From contig CBFIBS010000005.1 in NCBI GenBank assembly GCA_965660945.1, positions 1 to 64,000 of the forward strand: a stretch of 64,000 nt of DNA, written 5' to 3'. The stretch comes from UBA7985 sp002711265. GTDB taxonomy: Bacteria; Pseudomonadota; Alphaproteobacteria; UBA7985. Numbering within the stretch: position 1 is the stretch's first letter; the number at the start of each line of letters is the position of its first letter. The notes beneath the pieces were generated by a model, which had not been told where the DNA came from, searched no databases, and was given only the letters and a program-made list of their open reading frames with translations. Of this stretch, positions 1 through 9,916 are shown piece by piece. The translations under genes and the position numbers were made by a program.

Positions 1-58
1 CAGCGGCTTGAACGCGGGTCGACCCTCGCTTGCTATAGCTCAATAAAGCGAAAGAGGA

Positions 59-148
59 TGGCGGTGAGGGTGGGATTCGAACCCACGATAGAGTTTCCCC
101 TATACCCGCGTTCCAGGCGAGCGCCTTAAGCCACTCGGCCACCTCACC
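59..148 (-). tRNA. tRNA-Ser (anticodon GGA)
   Basis: The reverse strand folds as a class II tRNA: acceptor GGTGAGG (142-148) pairs with CCTCACC (63-69), followed by discriminator G and a genome-encoded CCA (59-61). The anticodon loop is CTGGAAC with a five-pair stem, giving GGA, which reads UCC and UCU. A long variable arm and the T-loop GGTTCGAATCC are present, as expected for tRNA-Ser. It lies alone, upstream of a small membrane-protein gene on the other strand. Confidence 0.96.
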
Positions 149-256
149 GCGTGAGCGCTTGGTTAGACAATAAACCCGCCCTGCGCAATGCCTGCTGACC
201 TGTATTACCCCTGTGATTGTTGTATAGCTCTTATCGTGGGCCATAACGGAGCGACT

Positions 257-520
257 ATGCGACTCATCATCTGGACTTTGGGCAGTGTTTTTATGGCCAT
301 CGCCGTCGTGCAACTGGTTATCGAGGGCATGTTTGCCACTTTTGGCGGGTCGTGGACACGGCTGCTGACTCTGAGTGATCTGTCGACTTTGCTGGCCGGA
401 CCCGGCTCGGGTGACTGGATGCCCAGCGGACTGGCTTCCCTGCCGCCGTGGATCTTTGCCGGGCTGTTCGGTGCCGTTCTGCTCTATCTGGGTCGGTACC
501 GTCGGCGGCACGCGCCTTGA
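257..520 (+). CDS. small two-helix membrane protein, unknown function
   Basis: 87 residues. I chose the ATG at 257 because GGAG (248-251) lies 5 nt before it; a longer reading from 188 lacks a good ribosome site. Residues about 3-26 form a strongly hydrophobic helix and residues about 64-79 a second one, ending in a basic YRRRH tail, so both ends are predicted on the same side of the inner membrane. No family is recognised. It faces lepA tail to tail and is not in an operon. Confidence 0.6.
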   Translation: MRLIIWTLGSVFMAIAVVQLVIEGMFATFGGSWTRLLTLSDLSTLLAGPGSGDWMPSGLASLPPWIFAGLFGAVLLYLGRYRRRHAP

Positions 521-608
521 CGGCGCAAAGTCTGCCGGCAGAAACGGGCTGGGCTAGGCTTGCTTCGCGTCAGGCCGTCGGATGTCAGTCCGGTGCGGTC
601 AAGCCAGG

Positions 609-2411
609 CTAGTCGTCACCCATCTTAAGCGCCGCGAGGAAGGCCGACTGCGGGATATCGACGTTGCCGATGTTGCGCATGCGCTTCTTGCCCGCCTTCT
701 GCTTCTCCAACAGCTTGCGCTTCCGGGTGGCATCCCCGCCGTAGCACTTGGCGGTGACGTCCTTGCGCAGGGCTGACAGGGTCTCGCGGGCGATGACCTT
801 GCCACCGATGGCAGCCTGAATCGCGATCTTGAACAGCTGGCGCGGGATCAGCTCCTTCAGGCGGACGCAGAGGTCGCGACCCCGGCTCTCGGCCTTGTCG
901 CGATGGACCATGATCGCCAACGCATCGACCGGCTCACCGTTGATCAGGATCGAGACCTTGACCAGGTTGCCTTCCTCATAGCCATCGATCTGGTAGTCGA
1001 AGGAGGCGTAACCGCGCGAAATCGACTTCAACCGGTCGTAGAAGTCGAAGACGACTTCAGCCAGCGGCAGCTTGTAGACCAGCACGGCGCGGTTGTTCAT
1101 GTAGCTCATGTCCTGCTGCACGCCGCGGCGCTCCTCGCACAGCTTGAGCACGGGACCGAGGTGCTCGTCGGGCACGAGAATGGTCGCCTTGATCCACGGC
1201 TCTTCGATGTACTCGATCCGCTGCACGTCCGGCATATCGACAGGGTTGTGCATTTCCATTTCGGTGCCGTCGGTCAGGTGCAGCCGGTAGACCACCGATG
1301 GTGCAGTGGTAACGAGGTCGAGGTCGAACTCGCGGCTCAGTCGTTCCTGGACGATCTCAAGGTGCAGCAGCCCGAGGAAGCCGCAGCGGAAGCCGAAGCC
1401 CAGCGCGGCCGAGCTTTCAGTCTCGAACTGGAATGACGCATCGTTGAGCGCCAGCTTTGCCAACGACTCGCGCAGGTTGTCAAAGTCAGCGGCTTCGGAC
1501 GGGTAGAGGCCACAGAACACGACGGGCACCGAAGGCTTGAAGCCGGGCAGGGGTTCGTTTGCCGGCTTACGCTCTTCGGTGATGGTGTCGCCGACCTGGC
1601 AGTCGCCGACGGCCTTCATGCCCGCGGTGATGAAGCCCAGCTCACCCGGGCCGAGTACGCCGGTTTCGGTTCTGTGCGGGGTGAAGACGCCAACGAGGTC
1701 GATGTCGTAGCTGGCGCCGGTCTCCATCAGCCGGATTTTCATACCTTTGCGGATGGTACCGTCGACAACGCGGACGAGGATGACCACGCCGAGGTAGACA
1801 TCGTACCAGCTGTCGACCAGCAGCGCCTTGAGCGGGCCATCGGTGTTGGCGATCGGGGCCGGGATCTTCTCCACCAGCGCTTCGAGCACCTCCGGCACGC
1901 CCTCGCCGGTCTTGCCGGAGACGTGGATGGCGTCTGACGCGTCGAGGCCGATGACGTCTTCGATCTGCTGCTGCACGCGCTCAGGCTCGGCGGCCGGCAG
2001 GTCGACCTTGTTCAGCACCGGGATGATTTCGTGGTCATTTTCCAGCGCGAGGTAGACGTTGGCCAGCGTCTGGGCTTCCACTCCCTGGGATGCATCGACG
2101 AGCAACAATGAGCCCTCACAGGCGGACAGCGAGCGCGACACTTCGTAGGCGAAATCGACATGCCCGGGGGTGTCGATTAGGTTGAGCACGTAGTCTTTCC
2201 CGTCCCGCGCCTGGTAGTTCAGCCGTACCGAGTTCGCCTTGATGGTGATGCCGCGCTCGCGCTCCAGCTCCATGCTGTCGAGTACCTGCTCCTTCATCTC
2301 GCGGTCGGTCAGGCCGCCGGTCGTCTGGATCAGTCGGTCGGCCAGGGTCGACTTACCGTGGTCGATGTGGGCGATGATGGCGAAGTTGCGAATATTTTCG
2401 ATGGCGGTCAT
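609..2411 (-). CDS. lepA: Elongation factor 4 (LepA) GTPase
   Basis: 600 residues, the normal LepA length. It is a ribosome-bound translational GTPase that acts on stalled or mistranslocated ribosomes, often under stress ionic conditions. The G1 motif AHIDHGKST is at residues 14-22, followed by the DTPGHVDF and NKVD motifs, an EF-G-like domain and the LepA-specific C-terminal domain ending in a KKRMRNIG segment. The ATG at 2411 gives the family-typical start MTAIENIRNF; a longer in-frame reading to 2510 adds 33 unrelated residues and is rejected. The upstream neighbour at 2573 is divergent, so 2412-2572 should hold both promoters. Confidence 0.97.
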   Translation of the reverse strand: MTAIENIRNFAIIAHIDHGKSTLADRLIQTTGGLTDREMKEQVLDSMELERERGITIKANSVRLNYQARDGKDYVLNLIDTPGHVDFAYEVSRSLSACEGSLLLVDASQGVEAQTLANVYLALENDHEIIPVLNKVDLPAAEPERVQQQIEDVIGLDASDAIHVSGKTGEGVPEVLEALVEKIPAPIANTDGPLKALLVDSWYDVYLGVVILVRVVDGTIRKGMKIRLMETGASYDIDLVGVFTPHRTETGVLGPGELGFITAGMKAVGDCQVGDTITEERKPANEPLPGFKPSVPVVFCGLYPSEAADFDNLRESLAKLALNDASFQFETESSAALGFGFRCGFLGLLHLEIVQERLSREFDLDLVTTAPSVVYRLHLTDGTEMEMHNPVDMPDVQRIEYIEEPWIKATILVPDEHLGPVLKLCEERRGVQQDMSYMNNRAVLVYKLPLAEVVFDFYDRLKSISRGYASFDYQIDGYEEGNLVKVSILINGEPVDALAIMVHRDKAESRGRDLCVRLKELIPRQLFKIAIQAAIGGKVIARETLSALRKDVTAKCYGGDATRKRKLLEKQKAGKKRMRNIGNVDIPQSAFLAALKMGDD

Positions 2412-2572
2412 TGACTGGAATGCGTCCTTAATTTCCTGCGAGTGGAAGTGCCCCGGGCGGGTCGTTCCGTCAAGGTGACGCTTTGTCAGAACTGGCGCGC
2501 GCGCAGGCATTTAACGTTGGATGTGACAGCATTTATACTCTATTAAGTTGTAAAACTCCGGAGGCCTTCGTC

Positions 2573-3073
2573 ATGTGGCGCCTGCTTGTCCTGATCCTTG
2601 CCGCGTTCATTGCCCTGATTGCAGGCAGGGTGGCAACCGCGCAGAAGACTGCGTTTACCGCCGATGGCGCGCGGGTCTACCTGTTCACGAACGGCACCTG
2701 GTCGACCGATCCTGAGGGGGGTGGGAGTGGATCCGGCCTGCTGGAACTGGCGCTGCGGGAGGCGCGACAATCCGCTGACAGAGCCAATCGATGCACGCTG
2801 ATCTTCGGGCTGGGCAATGGGTTTGAAGTGGACCTGAAGAAGGTAGAGTTGGAGGTTCAGTTTCTGAACGGTCAGGGCGAGTACCGCACCAGTCGGCGGG
2901 TCACCTTCAAGAATCCTCGCACCGGCAAGGTCCGCTTCGCCGAAGCCGCCCTGGACGTCGACGAGGGCTGCGCTGGCTTTGACACCTTCGAAGTGGTGGA
3001 CGTCGCGACATGCCAGATGAGCGACGGTACCAAGATCGATGACTGCTTCAATGCGCTGGCGGTGCTGGACTGA
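2573..3073 (+). CDS. secreted protein of unknown function
   Basis: 166 residues. GGAGG (2560-2564) lies 8 nt before the ATG at 2573, which decides the start over an upstream in-frame ATG at 2483. Residues 1-23 are a classical signal peptide (hydrophobic core LLVLILAAFIALI, cleavage likely after VATA). The mature part contains four cysteines (in NRCTL, EGCAG, ATCQM, DDCFN), which suggests periplasmic disulfides, and a beta-rich pattern. I do not recognise a named family. It is divergent from lepA. Confidence 0.65.
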   Translation: MWRLLVLILAAFIALIAGRVATAQKTAFTADGARVYLFTNGTWSTDPEGGGSGSGLLELALREARQSADRANRCTLIFGLGNGFEVDLKKVELEVQFLNGQGEYRTSRRVTFKNPRTGKVRFAEAALDVDEGCAGFDTFEVVDVATCQMSDGTKIDDCFNALAVLD

Positions 3074-3103
3074 GGGCTTTTGGTGAACGGAAAGGACTGA
3101 CCC

Positions 3104-3150
3104 CGGGTTTGCGCGGGAAAGGGCCGAAGGCCGTGAAGCGGCCGAGAACC
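3104..3150. repeat. dispersed hairpin element, copy 1
   Basis: About 46 bp that match a second copy at 22234-22279 with few changes. The core GGCCGT-GAA-GCGGCC (3129-3143) folds into a six-pair hairpin with a 3-nt loop; in copy 2 the T is C, so a G-T pair becomes a G-C pair and the stem is kept. It sits in the gap between the secreted protein gene and cobA and could act as a REP-like element or processing site. Confidence 0.6.
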
Positions 3151-3229
3151 TCAAGCGCGCAACAATTTCGAGCGTGCCATGCGTCGTGCCCCCTAGGCGG
3201 TTTGCCCCCAAATGTGCTGATTTGCAGCC

Positions 3230-4087
<858 letters not shown>

Positions 4088-4088
4088 C

Positions 4089-5453
4089 GTGGCCCGCGGC
4101 CTGATCCTCGCAGCGCCGTCTTCCGGCTCGGGCAAGACCAGCCTGACCTTCGGCCTGCTGGCGGCATTGCGCGCCCGGGGCACGGCAGCCCAAGGCTTCA
4201 AAACCGGGCCCGACTACATCGACCCGCAGTTCCACCGCATCGCCACCGACCGGCCCTGCCCCAACCTCGATCCCTGGGCCATGCGCCCGGAAACGATCCT
4301 TGAAACCCTGCAGCAGGGAAGCGAAAACGCCGACCTGTGCCTGATCGAGGGCGTTATGGGGCTGTTCGACGGCGTAACGGGACCGGCGGGCACGGTGGGC
4401 AGAGTCAGCACAGCGGGTATTGGCGACAACGCCTCAACGGCCGCGCTGGCCAAGAGCCTCGACCTGCCGGTGGTGCTAATTGTCGACGCCAAAGGCCAGT
4501 CGCAGTCCGTAGCCGCGCTAGTCCGGGGCTTTGCCGACTTTGATCCCGGCTTGCGCCTCGCGGGCGTCATCCTCAACCGGGTCGGCTCGGACCGGCACCA
4601 GGCACTGCTGAGCGAAGCCCTCGCCACCCATCTGCCTCAGGTGACGGTGCTGGGCGCCGTGCCGCGGCTGCCTTGGCTGGAGTGGCCGGGGCGGCACCTC
4701 GGCCTGACCCTGCCCAACGAACTGCCCGATATGCCCGCACAGGCTTACCGGCTGGGGCAGTTGCTGCCCGGGTGCATTGACCTCGACGCGCTGCAGCGCG
4801 CAGCAGCACCTCTCCCCGACCGCGGTCAGTCGACCGACGCTCTCCCAACAGGACCGACTCATACTGGTCCGGGGCTGGGCTTCCCAGCGGGCGCCCGGGT
4901 GGCCATCGCCCGTGACGAGGCCTTTTCCTTCGTCTACCCTCACTGGCTGGGATCCGGCGAAGCCCGGGTCGAGACCTTCTCCCCGCTGGCCAACGAAGCG
5001 GTCCCCGAGGGCAGCGATTTCATCTTCCTCCCCGGCGGCTACCCCGAACTGCAGGCCGAACGGCTCGCCGCAGCCGACGTGTTTCTCGCCTCCCTGCGCG
5101 AACACCACGCCCGTGCCACGCCGATCTACGGCGAGTGCGGCGGCTACATGGTGCTGGGGCAGGCCATGACGGTGAACGGCACCCGCCACGCCATGGCCGG
5201 ACTGCTGCCCGTCGTCACCCACTACAGCGAGGGCGCCGCGCGCAGGCTCGGCTATCGATCCATGACAGCCCCGGAAGACTTCTGGGCCGGCCCCCGGCTA
5301 AGAGGGCATGAGTTCCATGCCTCGACCGCCCAAGAGCTCGAACCCGCCAACCTGTTCAACGCGTGGGACAGCAGCGACAAAAATCTGGGGCGACAGGGCC
5401 ACCGAAACGGCAATACTCTGGGCTCGTACCTGCACATCATCGACCGCGCCTGA
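4089..5453 (+). CDS. cobB: Cobyrinate (hydrogenobyrinate) a,c-diamide synthase
   Basis: 454 residues from GTG at 4089, one base after the cobA stop. The start gives the typical N-terminus VARGLILAAPSSGSGKT, with the P-loop at 10-17 (dethiobiotin-synthetase-like ATPase fold); a longer reading from 3978 would overlap cobA by 110 bp and is not favoured. The C-terminal class I glutamine amidotransferase domain shows the nucleophile motif YGECGGYM and a late catalytic His region. It amidates the a and c side chains of cobyrinic or hydrogenobyrinic acid using ATP and glutamine. With cobA it forms a two-gene cobalamin fragment; other cob genes are not in the window. Confidence 0.94.
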   Translation: MARGLILAAPSSGSGKTSLTFGLLAALRARGTAAQGFKTGPDYIDPQFHRIATDRPCPNLDPWAMRPETILETLQQGSENADLCLIEGVMGLFDGVTGPAGTVGRVSTAGIGDNASTAALAKSLDLPVVLIVDAKGQSQSVAALVRGFADFDPGLRLAGVILNRVGSDRHQALLSEALATHLPQVTVLGAVPRLPWLEWPGRHLGLTLPNELPDMPAQAYRLGQLLPGCIDLDALQRAAAPLPDRGQSTDALPTGPTHTGPGLGFPAGARVAIARDEAFSFVYPHWLGSGEARVETFSPLANEAVPEGSDFIFLPGGYPELQAERLAAADVFLASLREHHARATPIYGECGGYMVLGQAMTVNGTRHAMAGLLPVVTHYSEGAARRLGYRSMTAPEDFWAGPRLRGHEFHASTAQELEPANLFNAWDSSDKNLGRQGHRNGNTLGSYLHIIDRA

Positions 5454-5505
5454 GCCACAAGCGCGCCGTAAGCCCGATACGAAAGGCGAGCATCAGCACA
5501 GGACC

Positions 5506-6990
5506 ATGAGCACGCAAGAACTCTACGATCTCGCCGTTATCGGCGGCGGTGTGAACGGCACCGGCATCGCCCGCGATGCGCAGGGTCGCGGGCTGAAGAC
5601 CCTGCTGGTCGAAGCCAAGGACTTCGCCAGCGGCACCTCCTCGGCCTCGACCAAGCTGATCCACGGCGGCCTGCGCTACCTCGAGACCTACGAATTCAAG
5701 ATGGTCGGCGAAGCCCTCGCCGAGCGCGAGGTGATCATGCGCGCCGCGCCGCACATCGTCTGGCCGCTGCGCTTCTGCCTGCCGCACTCGCCCGAGCAGC
5801 GCCCGTTCCTGATGATCCGCGCCGGCCTGTTCCTCTACGACAGCCTCGGCAAGCGCGAACTGCTGCCCGGCTCGCGCGGGCTGTCGCTGCGGTCCGGCCC
5901 GGAAGGCGCCCCGCTGCAGGACTGGGTCCGGCGCGGTTTCCTCTATTCCGACTGCTGGGTGCAGGACGCGCGGTTGGTGGTGCTCAACGCCATGGACGCC
6001 GAAGCCCGGGGCGCCACCGTGCGCACCCGCACCGCCGTCACCAAGGCCCGCCGCAGCGATGACGGCAGCCACTGGGCCCTGACCCTGCAGGCCGAAGACG
6101 GCGCTGAAACCGAAATCCGGGCACGGGCTCTGGTCAACGCCGCCGGCCCCTGGGCCGCGCAGGTCGACGCGCAGGTCATGGGCGCCAACAAGCCCGCCCA
6201 GCTGCGGCTGGTGCGCGGCTCGCACATCGTCGTGCGCAAGGCCTTCGAGGGCGATCACGCCTACATCTTCCAGAACACAGACGGCCGCATCCTGTTCGCC
6301 ATTCCCTACGAGCAGGACTTCACCCTGATCGGTACCACCGACGTCGAGCACAGCGACGACCCCCGCGCCGTGCACTGCACGCCCGAGGAGCAGGGCTACA
6401 TGCTCGACGCGGTGAACCGCTACTTCGACCAGCAACTCAGCGACGACGACGTGGTCTGGACCTACGCCGGGGTAAGGCCGCTGCTGTATGAGGAGGGCAA
6501 GACCGCCTCCAAGGTCAGCCGCGACTATTCCTTCCGCCTCGAGGGCGCGCCGGGGGGCGAAGCCCCGCTGCTGACCATCTTCGGCGGCAAGCTGACCGCC
6601 TACCGTGAGCTGTCCGAAGAGGCCGTGGACCACTTCAAGCCGTTCTTCGACCTCTCGCCGGCCTGGACCCGGGGGGCGCTGCTCCCTGGCGGGGACATCG
6701 GCCTGGATTTTGACGCCGCGCTGGCGTCGTTCCGCCGCGCGCACCCGGACCTCGAACCGCGCGTCAGCTGGCGGCTGCTGCGCAACTATGGTTCTTTCGC
6801 CTACGACATCGCCAGCAATCGCGGCGCGCACCTCGGCGACGGGGTCTGGCAGGGGGAGATCGAGCACCTACGCCAGCGCGAATACGCCCGCACCCTCGAA
6901 GACGTGCTCTGGCGCCGGTCCAAGCTGGGGCTGAGCGTCAGCGATGCCACCGCCGACCGGATCGAGGCCATCCTTTCGGCCTCAGGCTGA
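5506..6990 (+). CDS. glpD: FAD-dependent glycerol-3-phosphate dehydrogenase, aerobic type
   Basis: 494 residues. It oxidises sn-glycerol 3-phosphate to dihydroxyacetone phosphate at the inner membrane and passes electrons to quinone. Seen: the N-terminal FAD motif VIGGGVNGTGIARDA, the GTSSASTKLIHGGLRYLE flavin segment, a RALVNAAGPWA motif, and the C-terminal FGGKLTAYR region. The ATG at 5506 gives the family start; the longer reading from 5308 overlaps cobB and is rejected. It precedes pgk on the same strand, so a small central-carbon group (glpD, pgk) follows the cobalamin pair. No glpR or glpFK genes are nearby. Confidence 0.94.
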   Translation: MSTQELYDLAVIGGGVNGTGIARDAQGRGLKTLLVEAKDFASGTSSASTKLIHGGLRYLETYEFKMVGEALAEREVIMRAAPHIVWPLRFCLPHSPEQRPFLMIRAGLFLYDSLGKRELLPGSRGLSLRSGPEGAPLQDWVRRGFLYSDCWVQDARLVVLNAMDAEARGATVRTRTAVTKARRSDDGSHWALTLQAEDGAETEIRARALVNAAGPWAAQVDAQVMGANKPAQLRLVRGSHIVVRKAFEGDHAYIFQNTDGRILFAIPYEQDFTLIGTTDVEHSDDPRAVHCTPEEQGYMLDAVNRYFDQQLSDDDVVWTYAGVRPLLYEEGKTASKVSRDYSFRLEGAPGGEAPLLTIFGGKLTAYRELSEEAVDHFKPFFDLSPAWTRGALLPGGDIGLDFDAALASFRRAHPDLEPRVSWRLLRNYGSFAYDIASNRGAHLGDGVWQGEIEHLRQREYARTLEDVLWRRSKLGLSVSDATADRIEAILSASG

Positions 6991-7034
6991 CCCTGCACCG
7001 AAACGGCACCAGAAACTCCGCGCTAAGCTCCGCC

Positions 7035-7078
7035 CCAAACCCAACTCTGAACCCAGCTCCAAACCCCACTCTGAACCC
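7035..7078. repeat. short direct repeat upstream of pgk
   Basis: Two 20-bp copies, 7035-7054 and 7059-7078, differ at one base and start 24 bp apart (core CTCTGAACCC). They lie within the 114-bp gap between glpD and pgk, just before the pgk ribosome site. Function unknown. Confidence 0.7.
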
Positions 7079-7104
7079 CGAACCTGACAGGAACCAACCC
7101 GACC

Positions 7105-8316
7105 ATGGCCCGCCTTCTGACCCTCAACGACGCCGACGTCGCCGGTAAAACCGTGCTGGTCCGGGCCGACCTCAACGTCCCGACCGACGGCGAACAGATC
7201 ACCGACACCACCCGCCTCGACCGGCTGCTGCCCACGCTGCACCGGCTGAGTGACGCCGGCGCCCGGGTGGCCGTGCTCAGCCACTTTGGCCGCCCCAAGG
7301 GCAAAGTCGTGCCGGCGATGTCGCTGCGGCCGGTCGCAGGCGCGCTCAGCGACCTGCTCGGCCGCGAGGTCGCCTTTGCGGCTGACTGTATCGGTACCGA
7401 AGCCCGCGCTGGGATCGATTTCCTGCCCGCTGGTGGGGTGATCGTGCTGGAAAACACCCGCTTCCACCCCGGTGAAGAGGCCAACGACCCCGGCCTGAGC
7501 GCTGCAATGGCCGCGCTGGGTGACCTCTACGTCAACGACGCCTTTTCCGCCGCCCACCGCGCCCACGCCTCGACCGAGGGCATCACCCACCACCTGCCCG
7601 CCGTCGCCGGGCTGGCCATGGAAGCGGAATTGTCCAACCTCAGCGCCGCGCTGGATCAGCCGCGCCGACCGCTGGCCGCCATCGTCGGTGGGGCCAAGGT
7701 CTCTACCAAGATCGACGTGCTCCACCATCTGGTGAACCAGGTCGACATGCTGGTAATCGGCGGGGGCATGGCCAACACCTTCCTGCTCGCCGCCGGCTAC
7801 AAGCTCGGCCGCAGTCTGGTCGAAGCCGATCTGGTCGAGACCGCGCGCGAGATCATGGCCGCCGCCAAAGCCTCGGGCTGTCAGCTGTTCCTGCCCGAAG
7901 ACGCCACCGTTGCGGAATCCATCGACGGCGGTGAGCAGTCCTTTGTCACCACCGTCGACGATGTGCCCGAAACCCACATGATCCTCGACTACGGCCCCTT
8001 CGCCACCCAAAGCCTGATCGACCGTATGGGGGAAATCGCCACCTTGGTCTGGAACGGCCCGCTGGGTGCTTTCGAGTTCGACCCCTTCGGCACCGCCACT
8101 TTCACGCTGGCGGACGAGATCGCCCGGGCGACCCGCGAACGCGGGCTGGTGTCGGTCGCCGGGGGCGGCGATACCGTCGCCGCGCTGGCTGCCGCTGGTG
8201 TCGAGGCCGACCTGACCTATGTCAGTACTGCAGGCGGCGCCTTCCTCGAGTGGATGGAGGGCCGGACCCTGCCCGGCGTGGCCGCGCTCGAACGCGCTGC
8301 TGCGACGGCCCCCTAA
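7105..8316 (+). CDS. pgk: Phosphoglycerate kinase
   Basis: 403 residues, typical bacterial length. It catalyses the reversible transfer of phosphate from 1,3-bisphosphoglycerate to ADP in glycolysis and gluconeogenesis. Seen: the substrate-binding motif VLVRADLNVP at about 18-27, the LSHFGRPKG basic patch, VLENTRFHPGEE, the hinge and nucleotide-binding part with GGAKVSTKI, and the C-terminal glycine-rich VAGGGDTVAAL. AGGA lies upstream of the ATG. It is not beside a housekeeping gap, tkt or fba gene; the only GAPDH gene here is the arsJ-linked one near 17 kb. Confidence 0.97.
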   Translation: MARLLTLNDADVAGKTVLVRADLNVPTDGEQITDTTRLDRLLPTLHRLSDAGARVAVLSHFGRPKGKVVPAMSLRPVAGALSDLLGREVAFAADCIGTEARAGIDFLPAGGVIVLENTRFHPGEEANDPGLSAAMAALGDLYVNDAFSAAHRAHASTEGITHHLPAVAGLAMEAELSNLSAALDQPRRPLAAIVGGAKVSTKIDVLHHLVNQVDMLVIGGGMANTFLLAAGYKLGRSLVEADLVETAREIMAAAKASGCQLFLPEDATVAESIDGGEQSFVTTVDDVPETHMILDYGPFATQSLIDRMGEIATLVWNGPLGAFEFDPFGTATFTLADEIARATRERGLVSVAGGGDTVAALAAAGVEADLTYVSTAGGAFLEWMEGRTLPGVAALERAAATAP

Positions 8317-8335
8317 ATCGGAACAGGAGCCGGGC

Positions 8336-8890
8336 ATGACCGATCAAAGGCTGGACCAGCGCTTTCGCCTGACCGTGCCCGAGGGCGACCACCTCGAGCG
8401 CGCCATCTGCGATCACTGCGGCTTCATCGACTACCACAATCCCCGGGTCGTGGTCGGCGCCCTGCCCATCTTCGAGAACCGGATCCTGCTCGCACGGCGG
8501 GCGATCGAGCCCCGGCGGGGTTACTGGACCGTGCCGGGCGGGTTCATGGAAAAGGGCGAATCGCTGCAACAGGGCGCGGCCCGCGAAACCTGGGAAGAAT
8601 GCCTGGCGCGGATCGAGGTCGGCCCCCTGCTCGGCATGTTCACCGTGCCCCACATTGCACAGGTGCAGGTGTTCTTCTACGCCGACGTGCCCGACGGCAA
8701 GGCTGAGGCCGGCCCTGAATCGCTCGAAGTCCGCTGGTTTGCGTTCGATGACATCCCCTGGGACGACTATTCTTTCCCGGCGAGCAAGAAGACCATCGCG
8801 CATTATCTGCGGCTCAAGGACAGCCCGCAGGCGACCTGGGTGCCTCGGGTGGAAACGCTGGAGCCAGTCTCACCACGGGAAGCGCTCTAG
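8336..8890 (+). CDS. Nudix hydrolase with N-terminal zinc ribbon
   Basis: 184 residues. The ATG at 8336 has AGGAG upstream; it follows pgk by 19 bp and is probably co-transcribed. Near the N-terminus the CDHCG motif is one half of a zinc ribbon. The Nudix box begins GGFMEKGES and contains RETWEEC; the metal-binding REXXEE core is intact but the normally conserved Gly after it is replaced. The WTVPGG segment before the box is typical of COG1051-like hydrolases. It should cleave a nucleoside diphosphate linked to another moiety; the substrate (NADH, ADP-ribose or other) cannot be deduced. Confidence 0.85.
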   Translation: MTDQRLDQRFRLTVPEGDHLERAICDHCGFIDYHNPRVVVGALPIFENRILLARRAIEPRRGYWTVPGGFMEKGESLQQGAARETWEECLARIEVGPLLGMFTVPHIAQVQVFFYADVPDGKAEAGPESLEVRWFAFDDIPWDDYSFPASKKTIAHYLRLKDSPQATWVPRVETLEPVSPREAL

Positions 8891-8927
8891 GCCCTGCACC
8901 GCGCTTGTTTTCTGGGCGCGCGGGCGC

Positions 8928-9830
8928 TCACTTGCGATTGATCAGCACGATCCCGACGCTGACGCAGACCAGCGCCGAAATCAGCCGCCAGTTCAGCGCC
9001 TCCCCGAGCAGGAACACCCCCAGCCCAGCCCCGAACACAGGCGTCAGGAAGATGAACGACGCCATCTGCGTCGCCGGGTAGTGCCGCACGATCCACAGCC
9101 ACGCGGTAAAGCCAAAGCACACCACCACGATGACCTGGAAGGCGACCACGCCCCCCATGATCGGGGCAAAGTCCCGCACCAGCGGCCCGAACAGCAGGCT
9201 CGCAGGCAGCAGGATCATCGCCGATAACGCCAGCTGGAACACCAGCTGCGTCTGGTTATTGGCCTCGCCGAAGGGGGTGATGCGTATCATCAGCGCCAGC
9301 AGCGCCCAGCCGATGGCCCCGAGCAGGCACAGCAGGTCCCCGAGCCACCCAAGCCCCGTATCGGCGGTTTCCGTGAACAGCCGCTCTCCCAGCACAATCA
9401 CCACCCCGGCGACCGCAACCGCCAGCCCCAGCCAGCGCACGGGAGAAAGGCTCTCCCCGGGGATGAAGAAGTGAGCCATCACCGCCATCCAGATCGGCAT
9501 GGTGTAGAACAGCAGCGTGGTCCGGCTGACGGTGGTCAGGTCGAGCGCGATGTAGAGGAACAGAAACTCGATCGCGAACAAGAAGCTGATGAAGATTCCG
9601 GGCAGGATGAAGGCCCGGCGCAGATTGAACCGGCGACCGGTGAGCAGCACGAACCCGGTGATGAGAATGGCGGCGAAGAAAGACCGCAGCCCGGCCTGAA
9701 ACACCGGCTGAAGACCGTCGTTGACGAACTTGATCGACACCTGATTGATCGCCATGAGCAGGGTAAAGCCCACCATGGCGCCGATGCCAACGGCATCAAA
9801 TTTCGTTTTTCGCTGCTCGGTCACAGTCAA
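8928..9830 (-). CDS. DMT superfamily transporter (EamA family)
   Basis: 300 residues with ten hydrophobic helices in two five-helix repeats, the EamA arrangement. Members export small metabolites or amino acids; substrate unknown. Typical features are the end-of-helix motif RTTLLFYTMPIW and a second-repeat FLTPVFGAGLGVFLLGE segment. The start is TTG at 9830, with GAGAGG 8 nt upstream; GTG at 9824 is an alternative. It is tail to tail with the Nudix gene, and the thioredoxin-like gene lies 86 bp upstream on the same strand. Confidence 0.88.
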   Translation of the reverse strand: MTVTEQRKTKFDAVGIGAMVGFTLLMAINQVSIKFVNDGLQPVFQAGLRSFFAAILITGFVLLTGRRFNLRRAFILPGIFISFLFAIEFLFLYIALDLTTVSRTTLLFYTMPIWMAVMAHFFIPGESLSPVRWLGLAVAVAGVVIVLGERLFTETADTGLGWLGDLLCLLGAIGWALLALMIRITPFGEANNQTQLVFQLALSAMILLPASLLFGPLVRDFAPIMGGVVAFQVIVVVCFGFTAWLWIVRHYPATQMASFIFLTPVFGAGLGVFLLGEALNWRLISALVCVSVGIVLINRK

Positions 9831-9916
9831 TCAGAGCCTCTCGCCATACAATGCGGACGACCCTGACACAGATTGAGGTTCGGACCCAAGGCCCGAGATT
9901 CCGAATGCGCGCCGGT

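Noticed and set aside
3074..3229. cobalamin riboswitch before cobA
   Set aside because: No B12-box-like core or long structured leader seen by eye.
5437..6867. 476-residue reverse reading
   Set aside because: Antisense to glpD, which has clear family motifs.
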